A DNA stretch of 64,000 nt from Sphingomonas sp. TDK1 (GCF_001650735.1 NZ_LXVY01000005.1:62001-126000), one strand, 5' to 3'; positions 26,201 to 35,558 are shown, counted from the first letter of the stretch. Made by a program: numbers and translations. Notes: generated from the letters alone by a model not told the origin.

Positions 26201-27034
26201 TCAGATCGATCCGCCGCCGAACGGTACGTCGGATATCGCGCCCGCCAAGCCGCCATCGATCAGCACGTCGGTGCCGGTAATGAAGGACGCACGATCGGAA
26301 GCGAGGAACGCCACGACCTCGGATATTTCGTCCAATCTCCCCTCCCGCTTCAAGGGCGCCATCGCGGCGAGACGGCGCTTCGCCGCATTCGTCTCCCATT
26401 CGCGCGCACCCATCGGAGTTGCGATCAGGCCAGGTGAAACGGACAGGATCCGCGCCTGGCGCTCGGCCCAACGCGCTGCCTCGCGGCGGCAGAGCATCAG
26501 CACGCCGAACTTGGACAATTGATACGCCAGGTCCGACGTCGCTGCGTCCTCGCCGAGTTCCGCCCGCAACCGCTCGCTGATGTCCTGTGTCGCATGTTCG
26601 CGAAGCACCGCTGCGACCGGTGGCGGAACCGCGACCAGATGCGCCCCCAAAGACGCGATCACGATTGCCGCAGCCCCGGGCTGCGCGAACGGCAGCAGTG
26701 CCTGCGCCACTCTTGCCGGGCCCAGAAGGTTGACGCGCATGATCGCGTCGAACGCGGCCATGGACGGCGACATACCGGCGACATGGGCGAGAACGCGAAA
26801 GCCCCCGCGCTCCCCAACCATGGCAGCCAGGGCATATACCGACTCGGCACTGGTCACATCGCAACAGGCTGCGGTGGCGGTCCGGCCTTCGCTGCGCAGC
26901 GCTGCGGCCCGCTGCTCCGCACGCGCCGCGTCGATATCGGCCAGGAGCACGGCATGGTCACGCGACAAGGTCGCCGCGATCGCCGCTCCCATCCCGCCCG
27001 CACCGATCACCACGGCCAGCGATTGTTTGGTCAA
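26201..27034 (-). CDS. SDR family oxidoreductase
   Basis: A protein of 277 residues starting at TTG 27034 behind GGGAGAGG; a longer frame to 27112 exists but has no ribosome site and an unlikely arginine-rich start. Features: IGAGGMGAAIA as a modified cofactor loop, a Tyr/Lys pair in YQLSK, GLIATPMG and a C-terminal TGTDVLIDGGLAGA. The catalytic Ser region is IASLGAH. The first loop lacks the usual TG at its start, so cofactor preference may differ. It is divergent from the thiolase gene with copy F of the recurring element between. It probably oxidises a pathway alcohol or hydroxyacyl-CoA (inference). Confidence 0.85.
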   Translation of the reverse strand: MTKQSLAVVIGAGGMGAAIAATLSRDHAVLLADIDAARAEQRAAALRSEGRTATAACCDVTSAESVYALAAMVGERGGFRVLAHVAGMSPSMAAFDAIMRVNLLGPARVAQALLPFAQPGAAAIVIASLGAHLVAVPPPVAAVLREHATQDISERLRAELGEDAATSDLAYQLSKFGVLMLCRREAARWAERQARILSVSPGLIATPMGAREWETNAAKRRLAAMAPLKREGRLDEISEVVAFLASDRASFITGTDVLIDGGLAGAISDVPFGGGSI

Positions 27035-27119
27035 AGGCCTCTCCCGCTCCTTCCGCGCACGCGCAATTTGCCCATGCCGTGCCCTGCATGGTCCCGCCAA
27101 CGTGCAGCCCAAATAGGCC

Positions 27120-27152
27120 TTGCCATATCAATCAAACGGTCGCTAGGTTGAA
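27120..27152 (+). promoter_or_regulatory. copy F of recurring element with embedded promoter
   Basis: ATCAAAC-GGTCGC-TAGGTTGAA at 27131-27152 is the copy closest to the consensus. TTGCCA at 27120-27125 and TAGGTT at 27144-27149 are 18 bases apart and can serve the thiolase at 27264. The divergent SDR starts at 27034. Confidence 0.65.
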
Positions 27153-27263
27153 ACATCAGAGGAGAAGCGACCGGCAACCGGCGCAGGGCCCGCCAACGGG
27201 TTCCGTTACTCCTCCCGCACCTTCGCGTCGGCCATAGGGCATCGGTCGCGAAGCAGGAGAGCG

Positions 27264-28484
27264 ATGAGGCGACGGCGGATGAGACAAGCCTATATCTACG
27301 ACACGGTGCGCACGCCGCGTGGTCGGGGCCGCAAAGAAGGGTCCCTGCACGAAATCACATCCGTGTCCCTCGCCGCGCAGGTGCTGGAAGCGATCCGGGA
27401 CCGCAACGCACTCGACACCAGCGTGGTCGACGACGCGGTCTTTGGCTGCGTCGATGCGGTGGGCGAGCAAGGCGGCGTGATCACGCGAACCGCGCTCCTT
27501 CGGGCTCGATATGATCATCGCGTACCGGGGATGCAGCTCAACCGCTTTTGCGCCTCGGGCCTGGAAGCCTGCAATGTAGGTGCAGGCAAGCTGATGTCCG
27601 GCGAAGCGGACATGGTGATCGCCGGCGGCGTTGCGAGCATGAGCCGGGTTCCGATGGGCTCCGAAGGCAGCGCGATCGGGACCGACCCTATCTCGCTGCT
27701 CGAGAACTATGTGCTGCCCCAAGGAGTCGCAGCCGACCTTCTCGCCACGCTGGACGGATATGGCCGCCACGATGTCGACGCTTATGCTGCAGAGAGCCAG
27801 CGGCGCGCGGCCCGTGCCTGGTCAGAAGGACGCTTCGCCAGGTCGATCGTGCCCGTCAAGGACCAGCTGGGGATGCTACGCCTCGATCGCGACGAACATA
27901 TTCGCGCCGAGACGACGACCGAGTCCCTGTCGGCACTGCAGCCGTCCTTCGCACAAATGGGCGAAATGCTGTTCGATGCAACCGCGCGCCAGCGGTACCC
28001 GCAAGTCGAAAAGATTGCGCATGTGCATCATGCCGGCAATTCGGCGGGCATCGTCGATGGCGCAGCGGCGGTATTGATGGGCACGCACGAGGCGGGTGCC
28101 CGCGCCGGACTGAAAGCGCGCGGCGTGGTGCGCGCGGCAGCTTCGATAGGATCGGATCCGTCCATCATGTTGAGCGGGCCCGTGCCGGTCGTGGAGAAGC
28201 TGCTCAAGGCCCAGGGGATGACGGTGAACGACATCGACATCTTCGAACTGAACGAGGCGTTTGCCGCCGTCGTCCTCCGCATGATGACGGCGCTCGCCGT
28301 CCCCCACGACCGGATGAACGTGAACGGCGGTGCGATCGCGATGGGCCACCCCCTCGGCGCGACGGGCGCGATGCTGGTGGGCACCGCGCTCGATGAACTC
28401 GAACGCGCCGACAAGGAGCTCGCCGTGGTCGCACTTTGTGTCGGCGGTGGCATGGGCACTGCCGCCCTCATCCAGCGCGTCTGA
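27264..28484 (+). CDS. thiolase (acetyl-CoA C-acyltransferase, FadA-like)
   Basis: A protein of 406 residues with all catalytic thiolase elements: the nucleophilic Cys in NRFCASG (about residue 96), NEAFA, the His in GGAIAMGHPLGATG, and the second Cys in CVGGGMG near the C-terminus. It cleaves a 3-oxoacyl-CoA with CoA to give acetyl-CoA or propionyl-CoA plus a shorter acyl-CoA. GGAGAG precedes ATG 27264; ATG 27279 is also in frame. It is followed after 25 bases by a FadB-like multifunctional protein, so the two form a FadA/FadB-type pair that can perform the last three beta-oxidation steps. Confidence 0.94.
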   Translation: MRRRRMRQAYIYDTVRTPRGRGRKEGSLHEITSVSLAAQVLEAIRDRNALDTSVVDDAVFGCVDAVGEQGGVITRTALLRARYDHRVPGMQLNRFCASGLEACNVGAGKLMSGEADMVIAGGVASMSRVPMGSEGSAIGTDPISLLENYVLPQGVAADLLATLDGYGRHDVDAYAAESQRRAARAWSEGRFARSIVPVKDQLGMLRLDRDEHIRAETTTESLSALQPSFAQMGEMLFDATARQRYPQVEKIAHVHHAGNSAGIVDGAAAVLMGTHEAGARAGLKARGVVRAAASIGSDPSIMLSGPVPVVEKLLKAQGMTVNDIDIFELNEAFAAVVLRMMTALAVPHDRMNVNGGAIAMGHPLGATGAMLVGTALDELERADKELAVVALCVGGGMGTAALIQRV

Positions 28485-28509
28485 TCGCTATCCAGAACTG
28501 GAACACCGC

Positions 28510-30681
28510 ATGAAACACTGGAAGATCGAGATCGATTCCGACGGCATCGCGCTGATCACGTTCGACATGGCGGATCGCCGGATCAATACGCTGGACGCCG
28601 AGACGCTCGAAGAGTTCGCGGCCCTTGTCGCGCGCATCAAGGCCGATGCGGCCATCAGAGGCGTGGTGCTGGCGTCCGCCAAAGCTGGGACGTTTTGCGC
28701 GGGCGGCGACTTCACGCACCTCGAAACCTTCGCCGGACCGCCCGAGGCCGGTACCGAAGCCGAAAGCCTCGCCCGCGACGTGGCGCGGCTGACCGAAGCG
28801 CAGGCGCTGTTCCGTACCCTCGAGACCTGCGGCAAGCCGGTTGCGTGCGCCATCGAGGGGACGGCGCTGGGCGGTGGGGCGGAACTCGTGACCGCCTGCC
28901 ATTACCGGGTAGCCAGCGATGGACCCGAGGCGAAGATTGGGCTGATCGAAGCGAGCCTGGGCCTGCTGCCAGCCGGTGGCGGAACCCAGCGGCTGCCGCG
29001 CATCGTCGGCATCCGGGCGGCGCTGCCGCTACTTCTCGAAAGCAAGATCATCGGCGCGGCCGAAGCGTTGAAGATCGGCCTTGTCCACGCCCTGGTCCCG
29101 CTCGGCGAGACCGTCGAGGCCGCCCGGAACTGGGTGCGCGAGCATGGCGATCCGGTGCAGCCCTGGGACAAGAAGGGCTATGCCGTCCCCGGCGGCGGAC
29201 CTTATGTGCAGGCCAACAGCGAAGCCATCGCCGTTGCGGCGGCGCTGTCGCGCCAGCGATATCACGGCAACTATCCCGCGCAGGGGCATATCCTGACGGC
29301 GGTCTACGAAGGGACGCAACTTCCGTTCGACGCCGGCCTGCGGATCGAGATGCGGGAGTTCATCAAGGCGGCACGGTCGCCCCAGGCGCGCGCCATCCTG
29401 CGTACCAAGGTCGTGTCGCCGCGCGAGATCAGGAACGGCGCCAACCGCCCGCTCGGCATCCCGGTTCGCAGGTTCCACAAAGCCGTCGTGATCGGCGCAG
29501 GCCTGATGGGAAGCGGTATCGCCCATGCCCAGGCTGCCGCCGGCATCGAGACCGTGTTGATCGACGTCACCCAGGAGGCCGCGGACAAGGGCAAGGCCCA
29601 TGTTCGCGCCGCACTCGAAAAGGCCATTGCCCGCGGCCGGTCCTCCCCGGACGCGGCTGACGCGATCCTCGCCAGGATCACCGCTACCACCGACTACGAC
29701 CGCATCGCCGACGCGGACATCGTCATCGAAGCGGTGTTCGAAGACCGCGCGGTGAAAGCGGAGGTGACGCGGCGCGCCGAAGCGAAGCTGGCGCCAGGTG
29801 CCGTCCTGGCGTCGAACACCTCGACCCTGCCGATCACCGGCCTTGCCGCAGCGTCCGCGCGGCCGGAGAGCTTCATCGGCCTGCACTTCTTTTCCCCCGT
29901 GGAGCGGATGGAACTGGTCGAAATCATTCGGGGCGAGCGGACGAACGACGCGACCCTCGCCGCTGCGTTCGACTATGTCGCGGCGATCCGCAAAACGCCG
30001 ATCGTCGTCAAGGATTCGCGCGGCTTCTACACCTCCAGAACGATCTCCATGTATCTCGAAGAGCCCTGCGAGATGCTCGCCGAAGGCATCGCGCCTGCGA
30101 TCGTGGAGAATATCGGGCAGATGACGGGAATGCCGGTGGGGCCGCTGTCCCTCCCGGATGCGATCGGCCTGGAACTGCCCTATCATGTACTCCAGCAGAC
30201 CAGACGCGATCTTGGCGACGCCTATGTGCCGAGCGCGGCGGATGCCATCTTGCACAAGCTGGTCGTCGAGCACGGACGCCACGGTCGCCGTAATGGCAAG
30301 GGCTTTTTCGATTATGCGGAGGACGGCAAGACCAAGTCGCTCTGGCCGGGGCTCGCCGACATCGCCAAACCCACGCTGACCGACGCATTCGACGACCGCG
30401 TCAAGACCGACCTCAAGAACCGCATTCTCTACCGAATGGCGCTCGAGGCGGCCAAGTGCCTCGAAGAAGGTGTGCTTGCCGATCCGCGCGAAGCGGATGT
30501 CGGCGCGACCTTGGGATTCAGCTTTCCGCTTTGGACGGGCGGTCCCCTCTCCCTTATCGATCAGGTCGGCGTTGCCGCCTTCGTCGCACAATGCGACCGG
30601 CTGGCGGATCTGTACGGAGAGCGGTTCCGCCCCGGACGGAAGCTCCGCGAGATGGCAGCCAGCGGGGAGCGCTTCTATTGA
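28510..30681 (+). CDS. 3-hydroxyacyl-CoA dehydrogenase/enoyl-CoA hydratase multifunctional protein (FadB-like)
   Basis: A protein of 723 residues with two parts. Residues 1 to about 290 form a crotonase domain with FCAGGDFTH, GTALGGGAELVTA and the catalytic-Glu loop EASLGLLPAGGGTQRLP. From about 325 a 3-hydroxyacyl-CoA dehydrogenase begins with VIGAGLMGSGIAHAQA (NAD loop), includes the catalytic-His motif LHFFSPVERMELVEI, and ends in the usual two C-terminal helical domains. It hydrates enoyl-CoA and oxidises the resulting hydroxyacyl-CoA with NAD+. It is coupled to the thiolase upstream. It is probably the general beta-oxidation engine of the locus, with the single-domain hydratases handling special intermediates (inference). 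Confidence 0.94.
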   Translation: MKHWKIEIDSDGIALITFDMADRRINTLDAETLEEFAALVARIKADAAIRGVVLASAKAGTFCAGGDFTHLETFAGPPEAGTEAESLARDVARLTEAQALFRTLETCGKPVACAIEGTALGGGAELVTACHYRVASDGPEAKIGLIEASLGLLPAGGGTQRLPRIVGIRAALPLLLESKIIGAAEALKIGLVHALVPLGETVEAARNWVREHGDPVQPWDKKGYAVPGGGPYVQANSEAIAVAAALSRQRYHGNYPAQGHILTAVYEGTQLPFDAGLRIEMREFIKAARSPQARAILRTKVVSPREIRNGANRPLGIPVRRFHKAVVIGAGLMGSGIAHAQAAAGIETVLIDVTQEAADKGKAHVRAALEKAIARGRSSPDAADAILARITATTDYDRIADADIVIEAVFEDRAVKAEVTRRAEAKLAPGAVLASNTSTLPITGLAAASARPESFIGLHFFSPVERMELVEIIRGERTNDATLAAAFDYVAAIRKTPIVVKDSRGFYTSRTISMYLEEPCEMLAEGIAPAIVENIGQMTGMPVGPLSLPDAIGLELPYHVLQQTRRDLGDAYVPSAADAILHKLVVEHGRHGRRNGKGFFDYAEDGKTKSLWPGLADIAKPTLTDAFDDRVKTDLKNRILYRMALEAAKCLEEGVLADPREADVGATLGFSFPLWTGGPLSLIDQVGVAAFVAQCDRLADLYGERFRPGRKLREMAASGERFY

Positions 30682-30847
30682 CCGCCCGGCCCATCGGGTC
30701 TGGTGCCGCGCCATATCGAGCCGCGGTGGTTTCGCACCGTGCGCAGCGGGCCTGCTGCAGCCGCTGGGCGATGCGAGAAGCTGAATCGTCGTCGGTAGGA
30801 ACCGCACGGATCGTGCGTACGCTCGCGACGCCCATGGGACGATGCAC

Positions 30848-31675
30848 ATGACGACCCCTGTCCTGACCGATCTGGAAGACGGCATTCTGACGATCCGGCT
30901 CAACAACCCGGCCATGCGCAACGCCCTGAGCCAGCCGATGGGCGCGGAACTGATGGCGGAACTGCGCGACGCAGCAAACGACCCCGGGGTCCGGGTAGTG
31001 ATACTCACGGGGGTTGGGGACGCATTTTGCGCCGGCGCCGACGTCAGCAAACTCGGAATCCTCGATCCGCGCGACAAGGTATCGGCCAAATGGGCAGGCG
31101 ATCCCATCATGCAGGGAACCGAACAGCGGCACCTGCGGATCAAGGCCAACAGCGAGATCGCGACGCTGCTGCACATGATGGGCAAGCCGACCATCGCCAT
31201 GGTGCGAGGCCCGGCGGCCGGCGCAGGCCTGTCGATGGCGATCGCCTGCGACTTCCGCTTCGCGTCGGAATCCGCCTTCTTCACCAGCGCCTTCAGCAAG
31301 ATCGGCGCGTCGGGCGACCTTGGCTGCGCCTATTATCTGCATCAGCTCGTCGGCCCGACCAAGGCGCGCGAGATCCTGATGCTGTCGGACAAGGTGTATG
31401 CGGACGAAGCGCTGCGCATCGGTCTGGTCAGCAAGGTCTTCGGCGACGACCGCCTGCTGGAGGAGACCATGGCCTTCGCGCGCAGACTCGCCAGCGGACC
31501 GCCGATCGCGATGCGCTACATCAAGAAAAACCTGATCGCTGCAGAAGACATCGATATGGATCGCTACTTCGAGCAGGAGGCAGCGAGCATGGTGCGCTGC
31601 TTCCAGACCGAGGATTCGAAGGAAGCGATCAAGGCGTTTCAGGAAAAGCGCCCCGCCACGTTCAAAGGAATGTGA
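30848..31675 (+). CDS. enoyl-CoA hydratase/isomerase family protein
   Basis: A 275-residue crotonase-fold protein. Motifs are NNPAMRNALSQPM, FCAGADVSKLG, RGPAAGAGLSMAIACDFRFA and SAFSKIGASGDLG in the catalytic loop, with EKRPATF at the end. In the last loop the common PExGL glutamate is absent, resembling hydratases of the PaaG/isomerase-like branch. ATG 30848 is slightly better placed than ATG 30842 relative to GGGA. It starts an operon-like run with the NIPSNAP gene (one base apart), another hydratase, a flavin reductase fusion and possibly the TetR regulator. Confidence 0.88.
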   Translation: MTTPVLTDLEDGILTIRLNNPAMRNALSQPMGAELMAELRDAANDPGVRVVILTGVGDAFCAGADVSKLGILDPRDKVSAKWAGDPIMQGTEQRHLRIKANSEIATLLHMMGKPTIAMVRGPAAGAGLSMAIACDFRFASESAFFTSAFSKIGASGDLGCAYYLHQLVGPTKAREILMLSDKVYADEALRIGLVSKVFGDDRLLEETMAFARRLASGPPIAMRYIKKNLIAAEDIDMDRYFEQEAASMVRCFQTEDSKEAIKAFQEKRPATFKGM

Positions 31676-31676
31676 G

Positions 31677-31991
31677 ATGATCGTCGAGGAACGCAATTAC
31701 AGCTTCGCGCCTGCCGATATCGGGCCGTTTCTGGCGATCTACGAGAAGGAAGGCGTGCATATCGCCAAGCGCGTGCTGGGCAATCTGCTGGGCTATTTCC
31801 GTACCGAGATTGGGCCGGACCTCAACGAAATCGTCCATCTCTGGGGCTTCGAGGACCTTAACGACCGCGCGGTTCGACGACAGGCGCTGTGGGCCGATCC
31901 GGAATGGCGTGCATTCGCCGCGCGCTGCCCCTCCCCGGTGCGCCAGCGCAACCGCTTGCTGATGCCGACCGCCTGGTCGCCGATCCGCTGA
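31677..31991 (+). CDS. NIPSNAP family protein
   Basis: A protein of 104 residues. It follows the bacterial NIPSNAP pattern: EERNYSF at the start, GNLLGYFRTEIGPDLNEIVHLWGFEDLNDRAVRR in the core (in two adjoining pieces) and DPEWRAFA before the end. The family adopts a dimeric alpha/beta-barrel fold like monooxygenases of the ABM type, but its biochemical role is mostly unknown. In catabolic loci small members often accompany CoA pathways. It begins one base after the stop of the hydratase at 31675 and precedes another hydratase by 18 bases, so it is clearly part of that operon. Function is not assigned. Confidence 0.82.
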   Translation: MIVEERNYSFAPADIGPFLAIYEKEGVHIAKRVLGNLLGYFRTEIGPDLNEIVHLWGFEDLNDRAVRRQALWADPEWRAFAARCPSPVRQRNRLLMPTAWSPIR

Positions 31992-32009
31992 ACCCTGAAA
32001 GGATGTGCC

Positions 32010-32906
32010 ATGGGCAAATGGCTCAAATCGACCGAGCAGCTGCGTTTCGAGGTTCGCGACCATGTCGCCTGGATCACCCTGAACCGACCGGAAAAGCGGA
32101 ATGCGCTGAACTGGCAGAGCTTGCAGGAACTGCGCGACGCCCTTCTCGAGGCGGACGATCTCACCAGCGTGCATTGCATTGTCCTCGGGGGTGCCGGCCG
32201 TGACTTCTGCGCGGGCTGGGACCTGACCGGTGGGCAACCCAGTCCGGTGAAGGAACAGCAGGACGCCGCCCACGGCGTGACCGGCGAATATCGCAGTCAA
32301 ACCGCCACGATCGATGACGATATGTGGCAGTTGGGCAGGATGAACGAACTGCGGCTCGTCCTGTTCGACATGCACAAGCCGGTCATCGCCAAGGTACAGG
32401 GAAACTGCATCGCGAACGGCACCGACATCGCCCTGCTGGCGGATCTGGTGATCGTGGCGAGCGACGCGAGGATCGGCTATCCGCCGGTGAGGGCGCAGGG
32501 CTCGCCGCCTTCGCACATGTGGTTGTACCATATGGGTCCGCAATGGGCGAAGCGCATGCTGCTGACCGGCGACCTGCTCCGCGGAAGGGACGCCGCCCGG
32601 CTGGGCCTGGCGCTGGAATCCGTTGCCCCCGCCAAGCTCGACGCGCATGTCGAAGCCCTGGCCGCGCGGATCGCCGCGACCGCACCGGATCTGCTCGCGT
32701 GCAACAAGCGTGTGGTCAATCTCGGGCTGGAACTGATGGGCGCCAAGACGCTGCAGCGCCTGGCCAGCGAAATCGACGCACGCGGGCATCTGTCGGAAGG
32801 CCGTATGCAGTTCCGTCGCTCCATCGAGGCCCTGGGGCTGAAGGAAGCGGTTCGCCAACGCGACGCCGCATTCGGCGACGGCATGGTCGACTATAGCCAG
32901 GAATAG
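32010..32906 (+). CDS. enoyl-CoA hydratase/isomerase family protein
   Basis: A protein of 298 residues, slightly longer than usual crotonases. It has NRPEKRNALNWQSL, DFCAGWDLTGG for the first oxyanion loop, QGNCIANGTDIALLADLV for the second, and YPPVRAQGSPPSHMW in place of the typical catalytic-Glu loop, so it probably performs non-standard crotonase chemistry such as hydration with other residues, isomerisation, or C-C bond cleavage. AAAGGATG precedes ATG 32010. It lies in the same operon as the NIPSNAP protein and the flavin reductase fusion. Confidence 0.88.
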   Translation: MGKWLKSTEQLRFEVRDHVAWITLNRPEKRNALNWQSLQELRDALLEADDLTSVHCIVLGGAGRDFCAGWDLTGGQPSPVKEQQDAAHGVTGEYRSQTATIDDDMWQLGRMNELRLVLFDMHKPVIAKVQGNCIANGTDIALLADLVIVASDARIGYPPVRAQGSPPSHMWLYHMGPQWAKRMLLTGDLLRGRDAARLGLALESVAPAKLDAHVEALAARIAATAPDLLACNKRVVNLGLELMGAKTLQRLASEIDARGHLSEGRMQFRRSIEALGLKEAVRQRDAAFGDGMVDYSQE

Positions 32907-32961
32907 CGCGCTCGGGGCGATGGCGGGCGACGCAAGCAGCCAGAATATCGGGGAGGCATTG

Positions 32962-33897
32962 ATGACCGGACAGACTTTCGACCCATCGCATTTCCGGAAC
33001 GCCCTCGGCTCCTTCGCGACGGGCGTTACGATCGTGACGACCGTCGGCCTGGAGGGCGAAGACGTCGGTATGACTGCGAACAGCTTCAACTCGGTCTCGC
33101 TGGACCCGCCGATGATCCTGTGGAGTGTCGGTAAGAACGCAATGAGCCGCCCTGCCTTCGCTGCGGCCGAGCATTTCGCCGTCCACATCCTCGCTACCCA
33201 GCAAAAGGCGCTTTCCGATCGCTTCGCCAAACGCGGTACCGACAAGTTTGCCGGTCTCACCGTGGAGCGCGGGCCGGGCAACGTCCCGCTCCTGAAAGAC
33301 TGCGCTGCGCGCTTCAAGTGCCGCACGGCCTATCGATACGAAGGCGGTGATCACGACATCATCGTGGGCGAAGTGATCGAATTCGATCATCTGGATGCCG
33401 CGCCCCTCGTCTTCCATAGCGGCAAATACTCGGCACTGGCCCCGCATCGCGCTGCGGATGAGGCGGAATCCGCTGCCTTTTCGCGATCGTTTCTCGGCTT
33501 CCTGCTGCCGCGCGTGCAATATGCGCTGTTCGAACCGATCAAGAAGGCGATGCAGCAACGGGCGATCGGACTGGACGAGTATTTCGCACTTTCGGCACTG
33601 GCTGCGAAGGACCTCTCGATGCTAGAAATCGCGGAACTCGGCCGGTTCTACGACCGGTCGTTCACCCCCGCGGAAGCGCTGAAGTTGAAGAATCGAGGTC
33701 TTGTCGAGCCAGCCGAAGGCGATGGCGCGGCGATGCGCATGCAACTGACGGCGAACGGACATGCGCTGATGCTCGAGCTGCTGTCGATCGGCAAGGACGC
33801 GGAGGAAACGTTGCTCGAGCGCATCGAGCCCACCGAAGTACAGGCGCTGAAGAGCCTTTTGCATCGTCTCGTGAAGGACACCCCGTCGGTCGCCTAG
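32962..33897 (+). CDS. flavin reductase with C-terminal MarR-like domain
   Basis: A protein of 311 residues made of two parts. Residues 1 to about 165 form a flavin reductase-like FMN-binding domain with LGSFATGVTIVTT, MTANSFNSVSLDPPMILW and FHSGKYS, the layout of HpaC/HsaB-type reductases. The remainder, starting near FLGFLLPRVQYALFEPI, resembles a MarR-type winged helix with a helical dimer region. The same fusion is known in the reductase (C1) of p-hydroxyphenylacetate 3-hydroxylase of Acinetobacter baumannii, where the extra domain binds the aromatic substrate and stimulates the reductase. It should supply reduced FMN/FAD to a monooxygenase, but no clear oxygenase partner is encoded nearby. 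GGGGAGG precedes ATG 32962. Confidence 0.88.
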   Translation: MTGQTFDPSHFRNALGSFATGVTIVTTVGLEGEDVGMTANSFNSVSLDPPMILWSVGKNAMSRPAFAAAEHFAVHILATQQKALSDRFAKRGTDKFAGLTVERGPGNVPLLKDCAARFKCRTAYRYEGGDHDIIVGEVIEFDHLDAAPLVFHSGKYSALAPHRAADEAESAAFSRSFLGFLLPRVQYALFEPIKKAMQQRAIGLDEYFALSALAAKDLSMLEIAELGRFYDRSFTPAEALKLKNRGLVEPAEGDGAAMRMQLTANGHALMLELLSIGKDAEETLLERIEPTEVQALKSLLHRLVKDTPSVA

Positions 33898-34021
33898 CTG
33901 CGATCGCCGGGACCATGTGTCGTCCTTGGGAGCGAACGTCTCTTTCCTTGGTTCGGCCCGTCCTGTATGGCAACACGAATGTGCCTGCGCACGGCCAAGA
34001 CGGAGATGAAAAGCTACTGAT

Positions 34022-34621
34022 ATGGCAAAGCCGAAGAAGAGCGAGTTGACACGCGAACGTGTGTTGTCGGTGACGTCAGAGCTGTTCCGCACCAATGGCT
34101 ACAAGACTACGTCGATGCGCGACATCGCCGCCGCGGTAGGGATGAAATCCGGCAGCCTCTATTATTATTACGAGTCCAAGGAAGCGCTTCTCGCGGCTAT
34201 TCTCAACGACAATATCGATGCGACCATCAAGTGCCTGCGCGAAGCGGTGGACTCGCTGCCCCCCGGCACCTCCGTCCGGGAAAAATTCCACGCTGCCGTT
34301 CGGGCGGCCGTGAAGACCGTGGCCGATGCCGGCGACATGGCCGTCGCCTCGGCGAAAACACTTTCCTACCTTCAGGAACCGGAATATTCCGAGCAGGTTC
34401 GCCGACGCCAAGCCTACAACAAGTTTTGGCGCGACCTGATCCAGGAAGGCAAGGCCGCCGGCGAGATCGACTCTGCCATTCCCGAAGCGATGACCTGCAT
34501 GGCGATCATCGGTGCCATCACGTTCGTCGGTGAATGGTTCGAGCCGGGGCGATCGTCGACCGACGCCATCGGCGAGATCTTTGCCCACCTGTTCTTCGAC
34601 GGTTTGCACCGGAAACGATAA
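34022..34621 (+). CDS. TetR/AcrR family transcriptional regulator
   Basis: A protein of 199 residues. The N-terminal TetR helix-turn-helix is complete: RERVLSVTSELFRTNGYKT, MRDIAAAVGMKSGSLYYYYESKEALL spread over residues 12-60. The C-terminal ligand domain is helical and typical for repressors of fatty-acid or CoA-linked pathways, where acyl-CoAs are common inducers (inference). It follows the flavin reductase gene by 124 bases and is convergent with the PF10118 gene, with a small hairpin between them. It is one of two TetR candidates for binding the recurring intergenic element; its palindromic nature suits a dimeric repressor. Confidence 0.93.
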   Translation: MAKPKKSELTRERVLSVTSELFRTNGYKTTSMRDIAAAVGMKSGSLYYYYESKEALLAAILNDNIDATIKCLREAVDSLPPGTSVREKFHAAVRAAVKTVADAGDMAVASAKTLSYLQEPEYSEQVRRRQAYNKFWRDLIQEGKAAGEIDSAIPEAMTCMAIIGAITFVGEWFEPGRSSTDAIGEIFAHLFFDGLHRKR

Positions 34622-34642
34622 GGCAAAAGCAAGTCGCTTCCG

Positions 34643-34664
34643 TCGAGCGGAATCGGTCGCTCGA
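34643..34664. terminator. inverted repeat between convergent genes
   Basis: TCGAGCG at 34643-34649 pairs with CGCTCGA at 34658-34664 around an 8-base loop. It lies between the TetR stop and the 3' end of the minus-strand PF10118 gene. No T-tract. Confidence 0.4.
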
Positions 34665-34676
34665 TCGCGCCCTTGC

Positions 34677-35558
34677 TCAGGCGGGGTGTCCTGCGGGCGA
34701 TGCGGTAAGGTCCTGGTTCGGCGCGGCCTTCTGCTGCGGCTTGATCCAATGCGCATCAATGTCGCTTTCCAGCTGCTGCCATATCTTCGGGATCGGCAGC
34801 ACATGCGGGCGATAGGAAGGCGAAAGCACCTGCAGAAGGTTGTACAGGATGTTTTTCATCATCATCTTCGCGACCATCTTCTCCCGCTTCTTGGACTCCT
34901 TGCGCTCGGCCGCATCCATTTTTGCGCGATCGACTTCCAGCAGATAATTCTTCACTTTGCCCGCATATTTACTGAAGAAATATAACTGATAGAAGAAAGC
35001 GTATATTCTCAGGAAGTACCCGCCGTGGATGCGTTTAAAAACATCGTAACAGACATGGCGGTGCTCATATTCCTCCAATAGGTGCCAACGCCACATCGTC
35101 TCGATATTCGGATCGGAATCCTTGAGATACGCGTCGAGGCTGTCGCCGCACCATGCCATTGCCGAAGCAGGACCAAGGGTCTCGAACCCTTCGCAATAGG
35201 CGGTGAGGAACGCAAGCGACTTGGTCTCGAACAGGCGCGCATAATGCGCCTCGATTTCGCGCTCGAGCTCCGGCACCCGATCATAGCCATCACGCACAAG
35301 CATTTCGTTCATGCGGTCGTGCATGGCGTAATGGCAGGATTCCTGCCGGATGAAGGTTGTAACGTCGGCACGCAGCGCAACCGATTCGGGATCGTCGCCC
35401 TTTATCTCCTTGCGCGCCTTCGCCATTACCCGGTTCAGGAACCGCTCGAGCGGCGGTATCCCGACCGATGCGCCGTTCTGACTCTGCGCGAACTCCAAGT
35501 TCGGCGCCCAATGGGCATGGGAATTGGAAAAATCGAATTCCGGTTGCCGCACTCGCAT
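34677..35558 (-). CDS. metal-dependent hydrolase-like protein (PF10118 type)
   Basis: A protein of 293 residues. It carries the pattern of the PF10118 group (predicted metal-dependent hydrolases): FIRQESCHYAMHDRMN, a central AYCEGFETLGPASA, and LLEEYEHRHVCYDVF. The ExxH pairs resemble a carboxylate-bridged di-metal centre on a helical bundle, so either hydrolase or di-iron oxygenase-like chemistry is conceivable; no member is firmly characterised that I can name. GGGAGG lies upstream of ATG 35558. It is followed on the same strand, 47 bases upstream, by the epoxide hydrolase gene, so the two are probably co-transcribed, with this gene second. Confidence 0.75.
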   Translation of the reverse strand: MRVRQPEFDFSNSHAHWAPNLEFAQSQNGASVGIPPLERFLNRVMAKARKEIKGDDPESVALRADVTTFIRQESCHYAMHDRMNEMLVRDGYDRVPELEREIEAHYARLFETKSLAFLTAYCEGFETLGPASAMAWCGDSLDAYLKDSDPNIETMWRWHLLEEYEHRHVCYDVFKRIHGGYFLRIYAFFYQLYFFSKYAGKVKNYLLEVDRAKMDAAERKESKKREKMVAKMMMKNILYNLLQVLSPSYRPHVLPIPKIWQQLESDIDAHWIKPQQKAAPNQDLTASPAGHPA

